Shown in pieces: positions 15,572 through 26,119 of a stretch of 64,000 nucleotides of DNA. The position numbers and the translations under genes are program-made. Source of the stretch: Pseudomonas fluorescens (GTDB taxonomy: Bacteria > Pseudomonadota > Gammaproteobacteria > Pseudomonadales > Pseudomonadaceae). The notes under the pieces were generated by a model. The model did no database searches. It had not been told where the DNA came from and saw only the letters and a program-made list of their open reading frames with translations. Numbering within the stretch: position 1 is the stretch's first letter; every line of letters starts with the position of its first letter. The stretch covers positions 6,077,001 through 6,141,000 of the forward strand of contig NZ_CP015637.1 in assembly GCF_001708445.1 (NCBI RefSeq), read 5' to 3'.

Positions 15572-17569
15572 TTAGTCTTCCAGCAGCTCTTCAGCCTGAC
15601 CCAGGATGTTATCCAGGGTGAAACCGAATTCTTCGAACAACGCCGGTGCCGGCGCCGACTCACCGTAGGTGGTCATGCCGATCACGCGGCCTTCCAGGCC
15701 CACGTACTTGTACCAGTAGTCGGCGTGGGCCGCTTCGATGGCGATACGCGCGCTGACCTGCAACGGCAGCACCGACTGTTTGTAGTCGGCATCCTGGGCT
15801 TCGAACACGCTGGTGCACGGCATGGAAACAACGCGCACGTTGCGGCCCTGGGCAGTCAGCTTGTCGTATGCCTGGACGGTCAGGCCCACTTCGGAACCGG
15901 TGGAGATCAGGATCAGTTCCGGCTCGCCGATGCAGTCCTTGAGCACGTAGCCGCCACGGCTGATGTCGGCGATCTGCGCGTCGGTACGCACCTGGTGTTG
16001 CAGGTTCTGACGAGAGAAGATCAGCGCCGAAGGGCCGTCCTTGCGCTCGATCGCATGTTTCCAGGCCACGGCGGATTCGACCGCGTCGGCTGGGCGCCAG
16101 CAATCCAGGTTCGGCGTGGTACGCAGGCTGGTCAGTTGCTCGACCGGCTGGTGCGTCGGGCCGTCTTCGCCCAGGCCGATGGAGTCGTGGGTGTACACAT
16201 GGATCACACGCTTCTTCATCAGCGCCGCCATGCGGACTGCGTTACGTGCATATTCCATGAACATCAGGAAGGTCGCACCGTAAGGCACCAGGCCGCCATG
16301 CAGGGACACGCCGTTCATGATGGCGCTCATGCCGAACTCGCGCACACCGTAGTACATATAGTTGCCGCTGGCGTCTTCGGCCGAGACACCTTTGCAGCCT
16401 TTCCACAGGGTCAGGTTGGAACCGGCCAGATCGGCCGAACCGCCGAGGAACTCGGGCAGCAGCGGGCCAAAGGCGTTCAGGGTGTTCTGGCTGGCTTTAC
16501 GGCTGGCGATGGTCTCGCCCTTGGCCGCGACTTCGGCGATGTAGGCCGAGGCTTTTTCCGAGAAGTCGGCAGGCAGGTCACCGGCCAGGCGGCGTACCAG
16601 CTCGTTGGCCAATTCCGGGAATTCAGCGGAGTAGGCGGCGAAGCGCTGGTCCCACTCGGCTTCGGTGGCCAGGCCTTTTTCCTTGGCATCCCATTCGGCG
16701 TAGATGTCGGCCGGGATTTCGAACGGACCGTGGTTCCACTTCAGCGCGGCGCGGGTCAGGGCGATTTCCGCGTCACCCAGGGGGGCACCGTGGCAGTCTT
16801 CTTTACCTTGCTTGTTGGGCGAACCGAAACCGATGGTGGTCTTGCAGCAGATCAGCGTCGGCTGCTCGCTCTTGCGGGCGGTGTCGATGGCGGTCTTGAT
16901 TTCTTCCGGATCGTGGCCGTCGACATTGCGGATCACCTGCCAGTTGTAGGCTTCGAAACGCTTAGGGGTGTCGTCGGTGAACCAGCCTTCGACTTCGCCG
17001 TCGATGGAGATGCCGTTGTCATCGTAGAAGGCGATCAGCTTGCCCAGGCCCAGGGTACCGGCCAGGGAAGCGACTTCATGGGAAATGCCTTCCATCATGC
17101 AGCCATCACCCAGGAACACGTAGGTGTGGTGGTCAACGATGTGGTGGCCAGGGCGGTTGAATTGCGCGCCCAGGACTTTTTCAGCCAGCGCGAAACCTAC
17201 GGCGTTGGCCAGGCCTTGGCCCAGGGGACCGGTAGTGGTCTCGACGCCTGGGGTGTAGCCGAATTCCGGGTGGCCCGGGGTGCGGCTGTGCAGCTGGCGG
17301 AAACTCTTGAGGTCATCGATGGTGACGTCGTAGCCGGTCAGGTGCAGCAGCGAGTAGATCAGCATCGAGCCGTGGCCGTTGGACAGCACAAAGCGGTCAC
17401 GGTCGGCGAACGATGGGTTGCTCGGGTTGTGCTTCAGGTAGTCACGCCAAAGTACCTCGGCGATATCCGCCATGCCCATCGGGGCACCGGGATGGCCGCT
17501 GTTGGCTTTTTGCACGGCATCCATGCTGAGGGCACGAATGGCGTTGGCACGCTCACGACGGCTGGGCAT
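15572..17569 (-). CDS. tkt: Transketolase
   Basis: The 665-residue thiamine-diphosphate enzyme of the pentose phosphate pathway has [16 protein letters not shown] (residues 26-41), the GDGCMMEG pyrophosphate/Mg motif near 154, [12 protein letters not shown] in the pyrimidine domain and the usual C-terminal domain. It moves two-carbon units between sugar phosphates and supplies erythrose 4-phosphate, the substrate of the neighbouring Epd. The start is ATG 17569 ([10 protein letters not shown]) after AGGAGAA; an upstream extension of 21 codons is open but not family-like. The gene is divergent from the ArsR-methyltransferase gene, and a perfect palindrome lies between them. A REPIN separates it from epd downstream. 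Confidence 0.97.
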   Translation of the reverse strand: MPSRRERANAIRALSMDAVQKANSGHPGAPMGMADIAEVLWRDYLKHNPSNPSFADRDRFVLSNGHGSMLIYSLLHLTGYDVTIDDLKSFRQLHSRTPGHPEFGYTPGVETTTGPLGQGLANAVGFALAEKVLGAQFNRPGHHIVDHHTYVFLGDGCMMEGISHEVASLAGTLGLGKLIAFYDDNGISIDGEVEGWFTDDTPKRFEAYNWQVIRNVDGHDPEEIKTAIDTARKSEQPTLICCKTTIGFGSPNKQGKEDCHGAPLGDAEIALTRAALKWNHGPFEIPADIYAEWDAKEKGLATEAEWDQRFAAYSAEFPELANELVRRLAGDLPADFSEKASAYIAEVAAKGETIASRKASQNTLNAFGPLLPEFLGGSADLAGSNLTLWKGCKGVSAEDASGNYMYYGVREFGMSAIMNGVSLHGGLVPYGATFLMFMEYARNAVRMAALMKKRVIHVYTHDSIGLGEDGPTHQPVEQLTSLRTTPNLDCWRPADAVESAVAWKHAIERKDGPSALIFSRQNLQHQVRTDAQIADISRGGYVLKDCIGEPELILISTGSEVGLTVQAYDKLTAQGRNVRVVSMPCTSVFEAQDADYKQSVLPLQVSARIAIEAAHADYWYKYVGLEGRVIGMTTYGESAPAPALFEEFGFTLDNILGQAEELLED

Positions 17570-17775
17570 CGCTGTTCTCCTGAGGATTTTGAATAGTGAG
17601 TGATTAAAAGAAACGGAAAAAAGGACCGGCATTTTCCCTCAGCCACCGCCTGCGGGCAATGACAGATAGTCACTTGCAGGTGTTTTTCCTGTGCTTTGCG
17701 CGGCAATCGCTTGCAGAAACCTTTAACCGCTTCGTCTAAAGGTTATAGCGACTGTTTATAACCGCCACTTATCGT

Positions 17776-17801
17776 CCAATATCAAAACTTTTTGATATTG
17801 G
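17776..17801. promoter_or_regulatory. Perfect 26-bp palindrome, probable operator
   Basis: CCAATATCAAAA and its exact reverse complement TTTTGATATTGG flank a CT centre. The site lies three bases upstream of a promoter-like pair for the ArsR-methyltransferase gene, and on the other strand it overlaps a weak -35 (TTGATA) for tkt. Palindromes with ATCAA/TTGAT arms are typical ArsR-family operators. The likely binder is the product of the adjacent gene; that is inference. Confidence 0.75.
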
Positions 17802-17803
17802 CC

Positions 17804-17832
17804 TTGCGAGGAGACCCACCCGTCACTAGACT
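17804..17832 (+). promoter_or_regulatory. Candidate promoter of the ArsR-methyltransferase gene
   Basis: TTGCGA (17804-17809), a 17-base spacer and TAGACT (17827-17832). Transcription would begin at about 17839, only a few bases before the ATG at 17842. No Shine-Dalgarno sequence is visible, so the message may be leaderless. Confidence 0.5.
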
Positions 17833-17841
17833 GCTGGCCTT

Positions 17842-18837
17842 ATGAACCTACCCGTGCCCTCCCTGCGTCCTGACGACGGCGATGACCTGGCAGCCTTGTG
17901 CAAGGCCGCTGGTGACCCGTTGCGCCTGAACGTATTGCGCGCACTGGCCAACGACTCTTTCGGTGTACTGGAGTTGGCGCAGATTTTCGCCATTGGCCAG
18001 TCCGGCATGAGCCACCACTTGAAGGTATTGGCCCAGGCCGACCTGGTGGCCACCCGCCGCGAAGGCAATGCGATTTTTTACCGCCGCGCCCTGCCCCACT
18101 CCGACGTGCTCGGCGGAAAGCTTCATGCCGCCCTGCTCGACGAAGTGGACAGCCTCAACCTGCCCAACGACGTGCAATCACGCATCGGCCAGGTACACGG
18201 ACAACGCGCTGCGGCCAGCCAGGACTTTTTCTCGCGGGTCGCCGAGAAGTTTCGTGCCCAGCAGGACCTGATCGCCGGTTTGCCCCAATATCGCGAAAGC
18301 GTACTGGCGCTATTGGACAAGCTGAGCTTCAGTCATGAGGCCACGGCATTGGAAGTCGGGCCTGGGGATGGCGGCTTTCTGCCAGAACTGGCGCGCCGTT
18401 TCGGCCAGGTCACCGCGCTGGACAACAGCCCGGCAATGCTTGAGCTGGCACGCCAGCTCTGCGAGCGCGAGGCGTTGGGCAATATCCGCCTGCAGTTGGC
18501 CGACGCGCTGACTCATACGGGCCTGAAGGCCGATTGCGTGGTGCTGAACATGGTCCTGCACCATTTCGCGGCCCCCGCCGACGCCCTCAAGCAGATGGCG
18601 AACTTGCTGCAACCCGGCGGTAGCCTGCTGGTTACAGATTTATGCAGCCACAACCAGAATTGGGCCAGGGAGGCCTGCGGTGATCTCTGGTTGGGTTTTG
18701 AACAGGACGACCTGGCCCGTTGGGCCACCGCTGCGGGGCTCGTTCCCGGGGAAAGCCTCTATGTAGGTTTACGTAATGGTTTCCAGATTCAGGTCCGCCA
18801 TTTTCAGCGACCGGCTGGCGACACTCACCATCGGTAA
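17842..18837 (+). CDS. ArsR-type regulator fused to a SAM-methyltransferase-like domain (SahR-like)
   Basis: The 331-residue protein has an N-terminal ArsR winged helix (residues 12-95: [15 protein letters not shown], then the recognition region [24 protein letters not shown]) and a C-terminal class I methyltransferase fold (motif [11 protein letters not shown] near 170, acidic [12 protein letters not shown], then [19 protein letters not shown] and [11 protein letters not shown]). No cysteine metal site is seen in the sensor positions, so it is not a typical metal repressor. The layout fits SahR-type regulators, which are ArsR proteins controlling methionine-cycle genes in response to S-adenosylhomocysteine. 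It lies 19 bases upstream of metK, so the two should be cotranscribed, and a perfect palindrome lies just upstream. The effector and the repressor role are inferred. Confidence 0.85.
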   Translation: MNLPVPSLRPDDGDDLAALCKAAGDPLRLNVLRALANDSFGVLELAQIFAIGQSGMSHHLKVLAQADLVATRREGNAIFYRRALPHSDVLGGKLHAALLDEVDSLNLPNDVQSRIGQVHGQRAAASQDFFSRVAEKFRAQQDLIAGLPQYRESVLALLDKLSFSHEATALEVGPGDGGFLPELARRFGQVTALDNSPAMLELARQLCEREALGNIRLQLADALTHTGLKADCVVLNMVLHHFAAPADALKQMANLLQPGGSLLVTDLCSHNQNWAREACGDLWLGFEQDDLARWATAAGLVPGESLYVGLRNGFQIQVRHFQRPAGDTHHR

Positions 18838-18856
18838 ATATCAGGAAAACATCGAG

Positions 18857-20047
18857 ATGAGCGAATACTCCCTTTTCACCTCCGAGTCCGTGTCTGAAGG
18901 GCATCCGGACAAAATCGCCGACCAGATTTCTGATGCGGTGCTGGACGCCATCATTGCTGAAGACAAGTTCGCCCGTGTGGCGTGCGAGACTCTGGTGAAA
19001 ACCGGTGTAGCGATCATCGCTGGCGAAGTGACCACTACCGCCTGGGTTGACCTGGAGCAGATCGTTCGTGACGTGATCACCGACATCGGCTACAACAGCT
19101 CCGACGTAGGCTTTGACGGCGCTACCTGCGGCGTGATGAACATCATCGGCAAGCAGTCCCCTGACATCAACCAGGGCGTCGACCGGGCCAAGCCTGAAGA
19201 TCAGGGTGCCGGCGACCAGGGCCTGATGTTCGGCTACGCCAGCAACGAAACCGACGTGCTGATGCCAGCACCGATCACCTTCTCGCACCAGCTCGTGCAA
19301 CGTCAGGCCGAAGCGCGCAAATCCGGCCTGCTGCCTTGGCTGCGCCCGGACGCCAAGTCCCAGGTGACCTGCCGTTATGAAGGCGGCAAGGTGGTCGGCA
19401 TCGACGCGGTCGTCCTGTCGACCCAGCACAACCCGGACGTTTCCTACGCTGACCTGCGCGAAGGCGTGATGGAACTGATCGTCAAGCACGTGCTGCCCGC
19501 CGAACTGCTGAGCAAAGACACTCAGTTCCATATCAACCCGACTGGCCAGTTCATCATCGGTGGCCCGGTCGGCGACTGCGGCCTGACCGGTCGCAAGATC
19601 ATCGTTGACAGCTACGGCGGCATGGCCCGGCATGGCGGTGGCGCGTTCTCCGGTAAAGATCCGTCCAAGGTTGACCGTTCCGCGGCCTACGCCGGTCGCT
19701 ACGTGGCCAAGAACATCGTCGCCGCCGGCCTGGCCGAGCGCTGCGAGATCCAGGTGTCCTACGCCATCGGCGTGGCCCAGCCTACGTCGATCTCGCTGAA
19801 CACTTTCGGTACCGGCAAGATCAGCGATGACAAGATCGTCAAACTGGTGCGCGAGATCTTCGACCTGCGCCCTTACGCGATCACCACCATGCTCGACCTG
19901 CTGCACCCGATGTACCAGGAAACCGCAGCCTACGGCCACTTCGGTCGTACCCCTGCGCAGAAGACCGTCGGCGACGACACCTTCACCACCTTCACCTGGG
20001 AAAAGACCGACCGCGCCAACGACCTGCGCATTGCTGCCGGCCTGTAA
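18857..20047 (+). CDS. metK: S-adenosylmethionine synthetase
   Basis: The 396-residue enzyme makes S-adenosylmethionine from methionine and ATP in the cytoplasm. The motifs are [20 protein letters not shown] near the N-terminus (His of the active site), [12 protein letters not shown] near 117, and the glycine-rich phosphate loop [19 protein letters not shown] near 260. The start is ATG 18857 after AGGAAAACATCGAG. It directly follows the ArsR-methyltransferase gene with no terminator between, so that regulator probably controls its own operon with metK. No SAM riboswitch is visible upstream. Confidence 0.98.
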   Translation: MSEYSLFTSESVSEGHPDKIADQISDAVLDAIIAEDKFARVACETLVKTGVAIIAGEVTTTAWVDLEQIVRDVITDIGYNSSDVGFDGATCGVMNIIGKQSPDINQGVDRAKPEDQGAGDQGLMFGYASNETDVLMPAPITFSHQLVQRQAEARKSGLLPWLRPDAKSQVTCRYEGGKVVGIDAVVLSTQHNPDVSYADLREGVMELIVKHVLPAELLSKDTQFHINPTGQFIIGGPVGDCGLTGRKIIVDSYGGMARHGGGAFSGKDPSKVDRSAAYAGRYVAKNIVAAGLAERCEIQVSYAIGVAQPTSISLNTFGTGKISDDKIVKLVREIFDLRPYAITTMLDLLHPMYQETAAYGHFGRTPAQKTVGDDTFTTFTWEKTDRANDLRIAAGL

Positions 20048-20062
20048 TCGCTCGCGTTATCC

Positions 20063-20098
20063 AAAGCCCTGCCGGGTTTTCCCGGCGGGGCTTTTTAT
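20063..20098 (+). terminator. Rho-independent terminator of metK
   Basis: A 14-bp stem AAAGCCCTGCCGGG/CCCGGCGGGGCTTT with one G-U pair and a TTTT loop is followed by TTATTG. It starts 16 bases past the metK stop. Confidence 0.9.
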
Positions 20099-20143
20099 TG
20101 TCGGGTGAATCGCGGTGACGTTCACAATTTTTGGATCCAAAGC

Positions 20144-20172
20144 TTGCAGGCCAAATAATGGCCCACTAGAAT
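20144..20172 (+). promoter_or_regulatory. Candidate promoter of the small exported-protein gene
   Basis: TTGCAG (20144-20149), a 17-base spacer and TAGAAT (20167-20172, 5 of 6). The message would have a leader of about 90 bases before the ATG at 20267. Confidence 0.4.
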
Positions 20173-20266
20173 CCGCGCCCTCTCGGGCCCTCCACCTTAA
20201 TTGGATATTGCACTGCGCCAGCCCGGGATAGATAAGTGCGCAGGCAATCGAACATTGAGGTTTTTC

Positions 20267-20614
20267 ATGCGCATCTCCACGCTCGTCCCCGCCGCCCTTC
20301 TGCTCAGCCTGCTCGCCCTGCCGGCCCACGCCGCCGACCTGAGCGCCCTGAGTGGCGCCCTGACCTCCCAACTGGGTGGCAATGCCGGCGACTGCCAGAA
20401 GCAAGCCGCAGACCTGCAAACCAAAATCGATGCGGCCGAAGCCAGCAAAGACACCATGAAAGTGAAGGCATTCAAAGCCGCACAAGACCAGGTCAACAAA
20501 GGTTGCAACAAACTCGCTGAAACCCAAGCCAAAGCCGACGCCAAGCAGCAAAATCAGGAAGCCAAGGCGGATAAGCCGGACGCCGTGAAAGCCTTGGGTG
20601 GTTTGTTCAAGTAA
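20267..20614 (+). CDS. Small exported helical protein of unknown function
   Basis: The 115-residue protein has a signal peptide (residues 1-22, AALLLSLLALPAHA, cleaved after AHA), followed by a charged, mostly helical mature part with two cysteines (GDCQKQAADLQ and NKGCNKLAE) and a lysine-rich tail. It resembles DUF1090-type proteins in general design (Cys...Cys helical hairpin), as does the protein at 22444, but the match is weak. It is probably periplasmic. Its own promoter and a strong terminator make it a single-gene unit. The start is ATG 20267, which the signal peptide supports. Confidence 0.75.
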   Translation: MRISTLVPAALLLSLLALPAHAADLSALSGALTSQLGGNAGDCQKQAADLQTKIDAAEASKDTMKVKAFKAAQDQVNKGCNKLAETQAKADAKQQNQEAKADKPDAVKALGGLFK

Positions 20615-20629
20615 CTGGAAACACCCGGT

Positions 20630-20658
20630 AAAAAGCCCCGCACTGCCGGGGCTTTTTT
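20630..20658 (+). terminator. Rho-independent terminator
   Basis: An 11-bp stem AAAAAGCCCCG/CGGGGCTTTTT with a six-base loop is followed by T. It starts 16 bases after the stop of the small exported-protein gene. Confidence 0.9.
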
Positions 20659-20679
20659 GTGGAAGAGAGGATCATTTAG

Positions 20680-22374
<1,695 letters not shown>

Positions 22375-22443
22375 ACCGGCCCGGCCACCTTTGAACCACG
22401 GCAGAATTCACCCTGCCATCCGATTGCGACCTTGGAGCTCCAC

Positions 22444-22839
22444 ATGAAATTTCTAGCCCCCCTTGCCCTGTTGACCGTCGCAAGCTTCATGGCCACGCCA
22501 TCGCTGGCGGCCGAAGACACGCAACCCCTGACCGGCTGCGCCGCCAAGCGCCAGGCCATCAGCACCCAGATCGAACAGGCCAAGGCCCATGGCAACAGCG
22601 AACAACAGGCCGGCCTGGAAAAAGCCCTGGCTGAAGTCACCGCCAACTGCAATGACGCCGCCTTGAAGAAGGAACGCGAAAACAAGGTGCTCGACGCCAA
22701 GCACGAAGTCAGCCGTCGTCAGGCCGACCTCGACAAAGCGATGAAAAAGGGTGACGCGGACAAGATCAACAAGCGCAAGGACAAGCTTGCCCAGTCACGC
22801 AAAGACCTGCAGGACGCCGTGGAAGAGCTCGACCAGTAA
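22444..22839 (+). CDS. DUF1090 family periplasmic protein
   Basis: The 131-residue protein has a signal peptide (residues 1-23, ending SLA-AED) and a long helical, highly charged mature region with two cysteines (LTGCAAKRQAI and TANCND) and the KERENKVLDAKHEVSRRQADL segment typical of DUF1090. The function of the family is unknown. The start is ATG 22444 after GGAGCTCCAC; a frame extension of four codons upstream is possible but unneeded. It lies 69 bases after ligB and converges on the cytochrome c' gene, with six bases between stops and no terminator visible there. Confidence 0.85.
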   Translation: MKFLAPLALLTVASFMATPSLAAEDTQPLTGCAAKRQAISTQIEQAKAHGNSEQQAGLEKALAEVTANCNDAALKKERENKVLDAKHEVSRRQADLDKAMKKGDADKINKRKDKLAQSRKDLQDAVEELDQ

Positions 22840-22845
22840 AATCGG

Positions 22846-23295
22846 TCAGTGGTCTCGGAACTGTTTATGGCAAGCGCTGCAGGCATCTTCAACTTTCTGC
22901 ACCGCCGGCCCCAGGTTGGCGGCCTTGTAAGGCTGCACCTGGCTGGCGATCACCAATTCACCGGTGGCCGCTTCAAGGTTGCGCGCCAGCTCCTGGAAAC
23001 GTGCCTGCTGCTGCCAGACATCGTCCTTTGCGCTGGTGTGATCTTCTTCGCGCACACTCGGAAAATGCTTCCACGGCTCATGGGACAGGGCATCGAGCTT
23101 GACCGCCCCTTCGGCGAACTTTGCGCCGTCGAACGGGATGCGCCCACGCAACATGCCGCCCAGGTCTTCGCCGGTTTTGAGCATCTGCTTGAAGATCGCC
23201 TTGCGCTGGCCCAGGGGGGAGTTGGGGTCAACGCCGCCACAGGCAGACAAGGCCAGGCAGGCCAGCAATACAACCGTCAATTTTTTAAAAGTCAT
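22846..23295 (-). CDS. Cytochrome c' (class II) lipoprotein
   Basis: The 149-residue protein has a lipoprotein signal (LLACLALSAC, lipobox LSAC, cysteine at residue 19) and a four-helix cytochrome c' domain with the haem site CSACH only six residues from the C-terminus, the usual place for class II cytochromes. The N-terminal QRKAIFKQMLK segment, with a Met, is the usual first helix. It would be attached to a membrane on the periplasmic side. Possible roles are electron transfer or NO binding; neither is shown. The gene is divergent from mltA. Confidence 0.88.
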   Translation of the reverse strand: MTFKKLTVVLLACLALSACGGVDPNSPLGQRKAIFKQMLKTGEDLGGMLRGRIPFDGAKFAEGAVKLDALSHEPWKHFPSVREEDHTSAKDDVWQQQARFQELARNLEAATGELVIASQVQPYKAANLGPAVQKVEDACSACHKQFRDH

Positions 23296-23423
23296 GGTGG
23301 CTCACGGTCACGGAAAACGGCGGCCAGTATCCTCGCCCCGCCCGAAAAGACCAATAGCCCTATTAATAATAAGGGTTGCCCCAACGCGCGATGGCGCAGG
23401 CAATCGCTTCAGGAATTACCCCT

Positions 23424-24608
23424 ATGAATGTCACCTTGAAACCCTGGAGCCGCCGCCTGGCGTGGGCTCTACCGATGATCGCGCTGCTGGCCGGCTGCGA
23501 CGCGGGCAAAGATGCCGGCAAAGATGAAACCGTAAAACCCCATGCTATAGCCACCTACGTGAACGCACCGTGGGAAGCGTTGCCGGCGGTGTCCGACAGC
23601 GACCTGCTGGCCGGGTTTGAATCCTGGCGCAGCGCCTGCCAGCGTCTCAAGGCCGACCCTGTGTGGGGCGCCACGTGCACGGCGGCGGCCGCAGTGCCGG
23701 GTGATGCCGTGGCAATCCGCGGCTTCCTCAAGGAGCGCCTGGATGTGTTCGGCCTGCGCTCGGCGGACAATAGCCCGAACGGCCTGATCACCGGCTACTA
23801 CGAACCGGTCTACCCCGGCAGCCTGACCCAGACCGCCAGCGCCCATGTGCCGGTGTACGGCGTGCCGGATGACCTGATCATCGTCAACCTGGAAAGCATT
23901 TACCCCGAACTCAAGGGCAAGCGCCTGCGCGGCCGCCTCGAAGGTCGCGTGCTCAAGCCCTATGACGATGCCAGCGCGATCAATGGCCAAGGCTCCAGCG
24001 CCAAGCCGATCGCCTGGCTGACCAACCCGATGGACCTGCAATTCCTGCAGATCCAGGGCTCCGGCCGTATCCAGCTGGCCGGCGGTCGTCAACTACGCGT
24101 CGGCTACGGCGACCAGAACGGCTACCCCTATCGCCCTATCGGCCGCTGGCTGGTGGAACAAGGCGAACTGAAAAAAGAAGACGTGACCATGGGCGCCATC
24201 AGCGCTTGGGCCAAGGCACACCCGCAGCGCATTCCCGAGCTGCTGGCGAGCAACCCCAGCTATGTCTTCTTCAGCGCCCGCCCCGACAGCAACGAAGGCC
24301 CACGCGGCTCGCTGAATGTGCCATTGACCGCCGGCTACAGCGTGGCGGTGGATCGCAAGGTGATCCCACTCGGTAGCCTGTTGTGGCTGTCGACCACCAA
24401 GCCCGATGGCTCACCGATCACAAGGCCCGTGGCGGCCCAGGACACGGGCGGCGCCATTACGGGCGAGGTGCGGGCAGACTTGTTCTGGGGCACGGGCGAT
24501 GCCGCGGGCGAGCTGGCCGGCAACATGAAGCAGCAGGGGCAGATCTGGATGCTGTGGCCCAAAGGCGCAGCGTTACCGCAGGTACCGGATGCGCCCGCCG
24601 GCAGCTGA
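23424..24608 (+). CDS. mltA: Membrane-bound lytic murein transglycosylase A
   Basis: The 394-residue outer-membrane lipoprotein (signal with lipobox LAGC, cysteine near residue 25) cleaves the glycan strands of peptidoglycan to give 1,6-anhydro-muramic ends. MltA signatures are GLITGYYEPVYPGS, FLQIQGSGRIQL, GDQNGYPYRPIGRWLV and the C-terminal 3D domain with AAQDTGGAITGEVRADLFWG, which contains the catalytic Asp. The start is ATG 23424 after CAGGAATTACC. The lipobox fixes the reading; a longer upstream frame is not real. Confidence 0.96.
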   Translation: MNVTLKPWSRRLAWALPMIALLAGCDAGKDAGKDETVKPHAIATYVNAPWEALPAVSDSDLLAGFESWRSACQRLKADPVWGATCTAAAAVPGDAVAIRGFLKERLDVFGLRSADNSPNGLITGYYEPVYPGSLTQTASAHVPVYGVPDDLIIVNLESIYPELKGKRLRGRLEGRVLKPYDDASAINGQGSSAKPIAWLTNPMDLQFLQIQGSGRIQLAGGRQLRVGYGDQNGYPYRPIGRWLVEQGELKKEDVTMGAISAWAKAHPQRIPELLASNPSYVFFSARPDSNEGPRGSLNVPLTAGYSVAVDRKVIPLGSLLWLSTTKPDGSPITRPVAAQDTGGAITGEVRADLFWGTGDAAGELAGNMKQQGQIWMLWPKGAALPQVPDAPAGS

Positions 24609-24654
24609 CAGCCACTGACCGTCAACGATGAAACCGGCCGTTGTGGCCAGGAAG

Positions 24655-24722
24655 CTTGCTCCCGTTGGGCTGCGTAGCGGCCCCAGCGGTTTTGGGAGCG
24701 CTACGCACGCCAGCGGGAACAA
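24655..24722. repeat. Imperfect inverted repeat (GCTGCGTAGC, type C)
   Basis: CTTGCTCCCGTTGGGCTGCGTAGCG (24655-24679) faces a similar inverted copy (24698-24722) with a few mismatches. The units resemble the GGGCTGCGAAGCAGCCC repeats at 39594. It lies between the convergent genes mltA and the MAPEG gene. Confidence 0.65.
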
Positions 24723-24743
24723 GTGTGCTCCCGCGAAGCCAGG

Positions 24744-25130
24744 TCAGATCGAGACGAAGAAGAAACTCGCAATCAGCACCATGCCCACCGTCCACACCAA
24801 CGAACGCAATATCGCCCAGTCCGCCAGGTAGCAGATGATGTACAGCAGGCGGCTGGTGATAAACAGCACCGCCAGCACGTTGATGGTCACCAGCGACGCC
24901 GTACCGGCGATGTGCGCAATGATCACCGCCGCGGCAAACGCCGGGGTCACTTCAAAGCTGTTGAGTTGCGCACTGTGAGCACGCTTGGCAAAGCCTTCGA
25001 GGGTATCGAGGAAAGCGCGCGGGTCGTGGTTCTGCCTGAGGCCGAACTTGCCGCCACTGAACTTGGCGACGCCCGTGCACAGGTACGGCAGAAAGATTGC
25101 AATCAACACACACCAGAAAGCCGCTGTCAT
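24744..25130 (-). CDS. MAPEG family membrane protein
   Basis: The 128-residue protein has four hydrophobic segments and the MAPEG pattern in the loop between the first two: GLRQNHDPRAFLDTLEGFAKRAHSAQLNSFE, with the RAHSAQLNSFE part being the bacterial signature. The eukaryotic members are glutathione- or eicosanoid-related enzymes; bacterial substrates are unknown. The start is ATG 25130, seven bases after AAGGA; an overlapping GTG just upstream is less likely. It lies 31 bases downstream of the DMT transporter gene on the same strand. Confidence 0.85.
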   Translation of the reverse strand: MTAAFWCVLIAIFLPYLCTGVAKFSGGKFGLRQNHDPRAFLDTLEGFAKRAHSAQLNSFEVTPAFAAAVIIAHIAGTASLVTINVLAVLFITSRLLYIICYLADWAILRSLVWTVGMVLIASFFFVSI

Positions 25131-25161
25131 CACTCATTCCTTTTTTGGTTTTATCTGACGG

Positions 25162-25995
25162 TTAGAGCTTCATCACGAACATGCCGATCAGCACCAACCC
25201 ACAGGCTATGAGCCGTGGCCGGCCGAAAGGTTCTTTCAGATAACGCATACCGAACAACACCACCAGGATCACGCTGACTTCCCGCAGCGCGGCAGCCTCG
25301 GCAATCGAGCCCAACTGCATGGCCCAGAGCACCAGAGCGTAGCTCAACAATACGCAGAACCCCACGCTCAACCCCAGCCGCCATTGGGTGCGCCAAAACA
25401 GGTTGAACGCCGCGCGCTTGCGTACCACCGCCAGCAACGGGAATGGCCAGGCGCTGATCAGCGTCAGCCACACCAGGTAATCCAGCGGGTGTGACCAACG
25501 CCGCAATGCCTGGCCGTCAAGGAAGGTATAGCAGCCAATGCACAGGCCGATCAGCGCCACTACCGGCAACATCGACCAGGGCAAACGGTCGCCACCACCG
25601 CCCTGCCATAGCAGGCACAGCATGCCGAACGGGATCAGCAGGATGCCGAGGATTTGCTGGGTGCTCAGCACTTCACCGGCGAACACCAGAGTCAACGCCA
25701 GTACCACCAGGGGCGACAGGCCACGCATCAGCGGATAGACCAGCCCCAGGTCGCCGACGCGATAAGCTTGAATCAGCAGATAACGGTAGAGCAGCTCAAA
25801 CAGCGCCGAGGCGATGATCCACGGCCAGATGTCCAGCGGCGGCACCGACACAAACCCCACCGCCAGCACCACAAACAGCAAGGCCACAGTGTCCATGCAA
25901 GCGATCACAAGCAGGCGCTCGCCGCTGAACTTGATCAAGGTGTTCCAGGTCGCATGCAACAGCGCCGCTACCAGCACCAGAGCTGTCGCTACCAA
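25162..25995 (-). CDS. EamA/DMT-family transporter
   Basis: About ten hydrophobic helices in two EamA-type halves identify a drug/metabolite exporter of the inner membrane. Conserved bits are LLHATWNTLIKFSG near the start, VGDLGLVYPLMRGLSPLVV at the end of the first half and AAALREVSVILVVLFG in the second. The substrate is unknown. There is no ATG at the 5' end. A TTG at 25995 lies six bases after a strong AAGGAG and starts just before the first helix, so it is preferred over the other in-frame TTG at 26028. The protein is then 277 residues. It is probably cotranscribed with the MAPEG gene. Confidence 0.87.
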   Translation of the reverse strand: MVATALVLVAALLHATWNTLIKFSGERLLVIACMDTVALLFVVLAVGFVSVPPLDIWPWIIASALFELLYRYLLIQAYRVGDLGLVYPLMRGLSPLVVLALTLVFAGEVLSTQQILGILLIPFGMLCLLWQGGGGDRLPWSMLPVVALIGLCIGCYTFLDGQALRRWSHPLDYLVWLTLISAWPFPLLAVVRKRAAFNLFWRTQWRLGLSVGFCVLLSYALVLWAMQLGSIAEAAALREVSVILVVLFGMRYLKEPFGRPRLIACGLVLIGMFVMKL

Positions 25996-26119
25996 TGCAA
26001 TCTCCTTAATTGATTCGTGATGTATCAACGCCTGTTTATACTAAACGCCGCCTCGGCGCACCTGCCGCGCCTGCATCTGCCCAGTTGAATCCCCTCTCCC
26101 ACCTCCCCAAGGACCCCGG

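Noticed and set aside
15512..17596. A long open frame of nearly 700 codons antisense to tkt
   Set aside because: It mirrors the tkt coding frame in high-GC DNA, has no recognisable domain or ribosome site, and tkt itself is certain.
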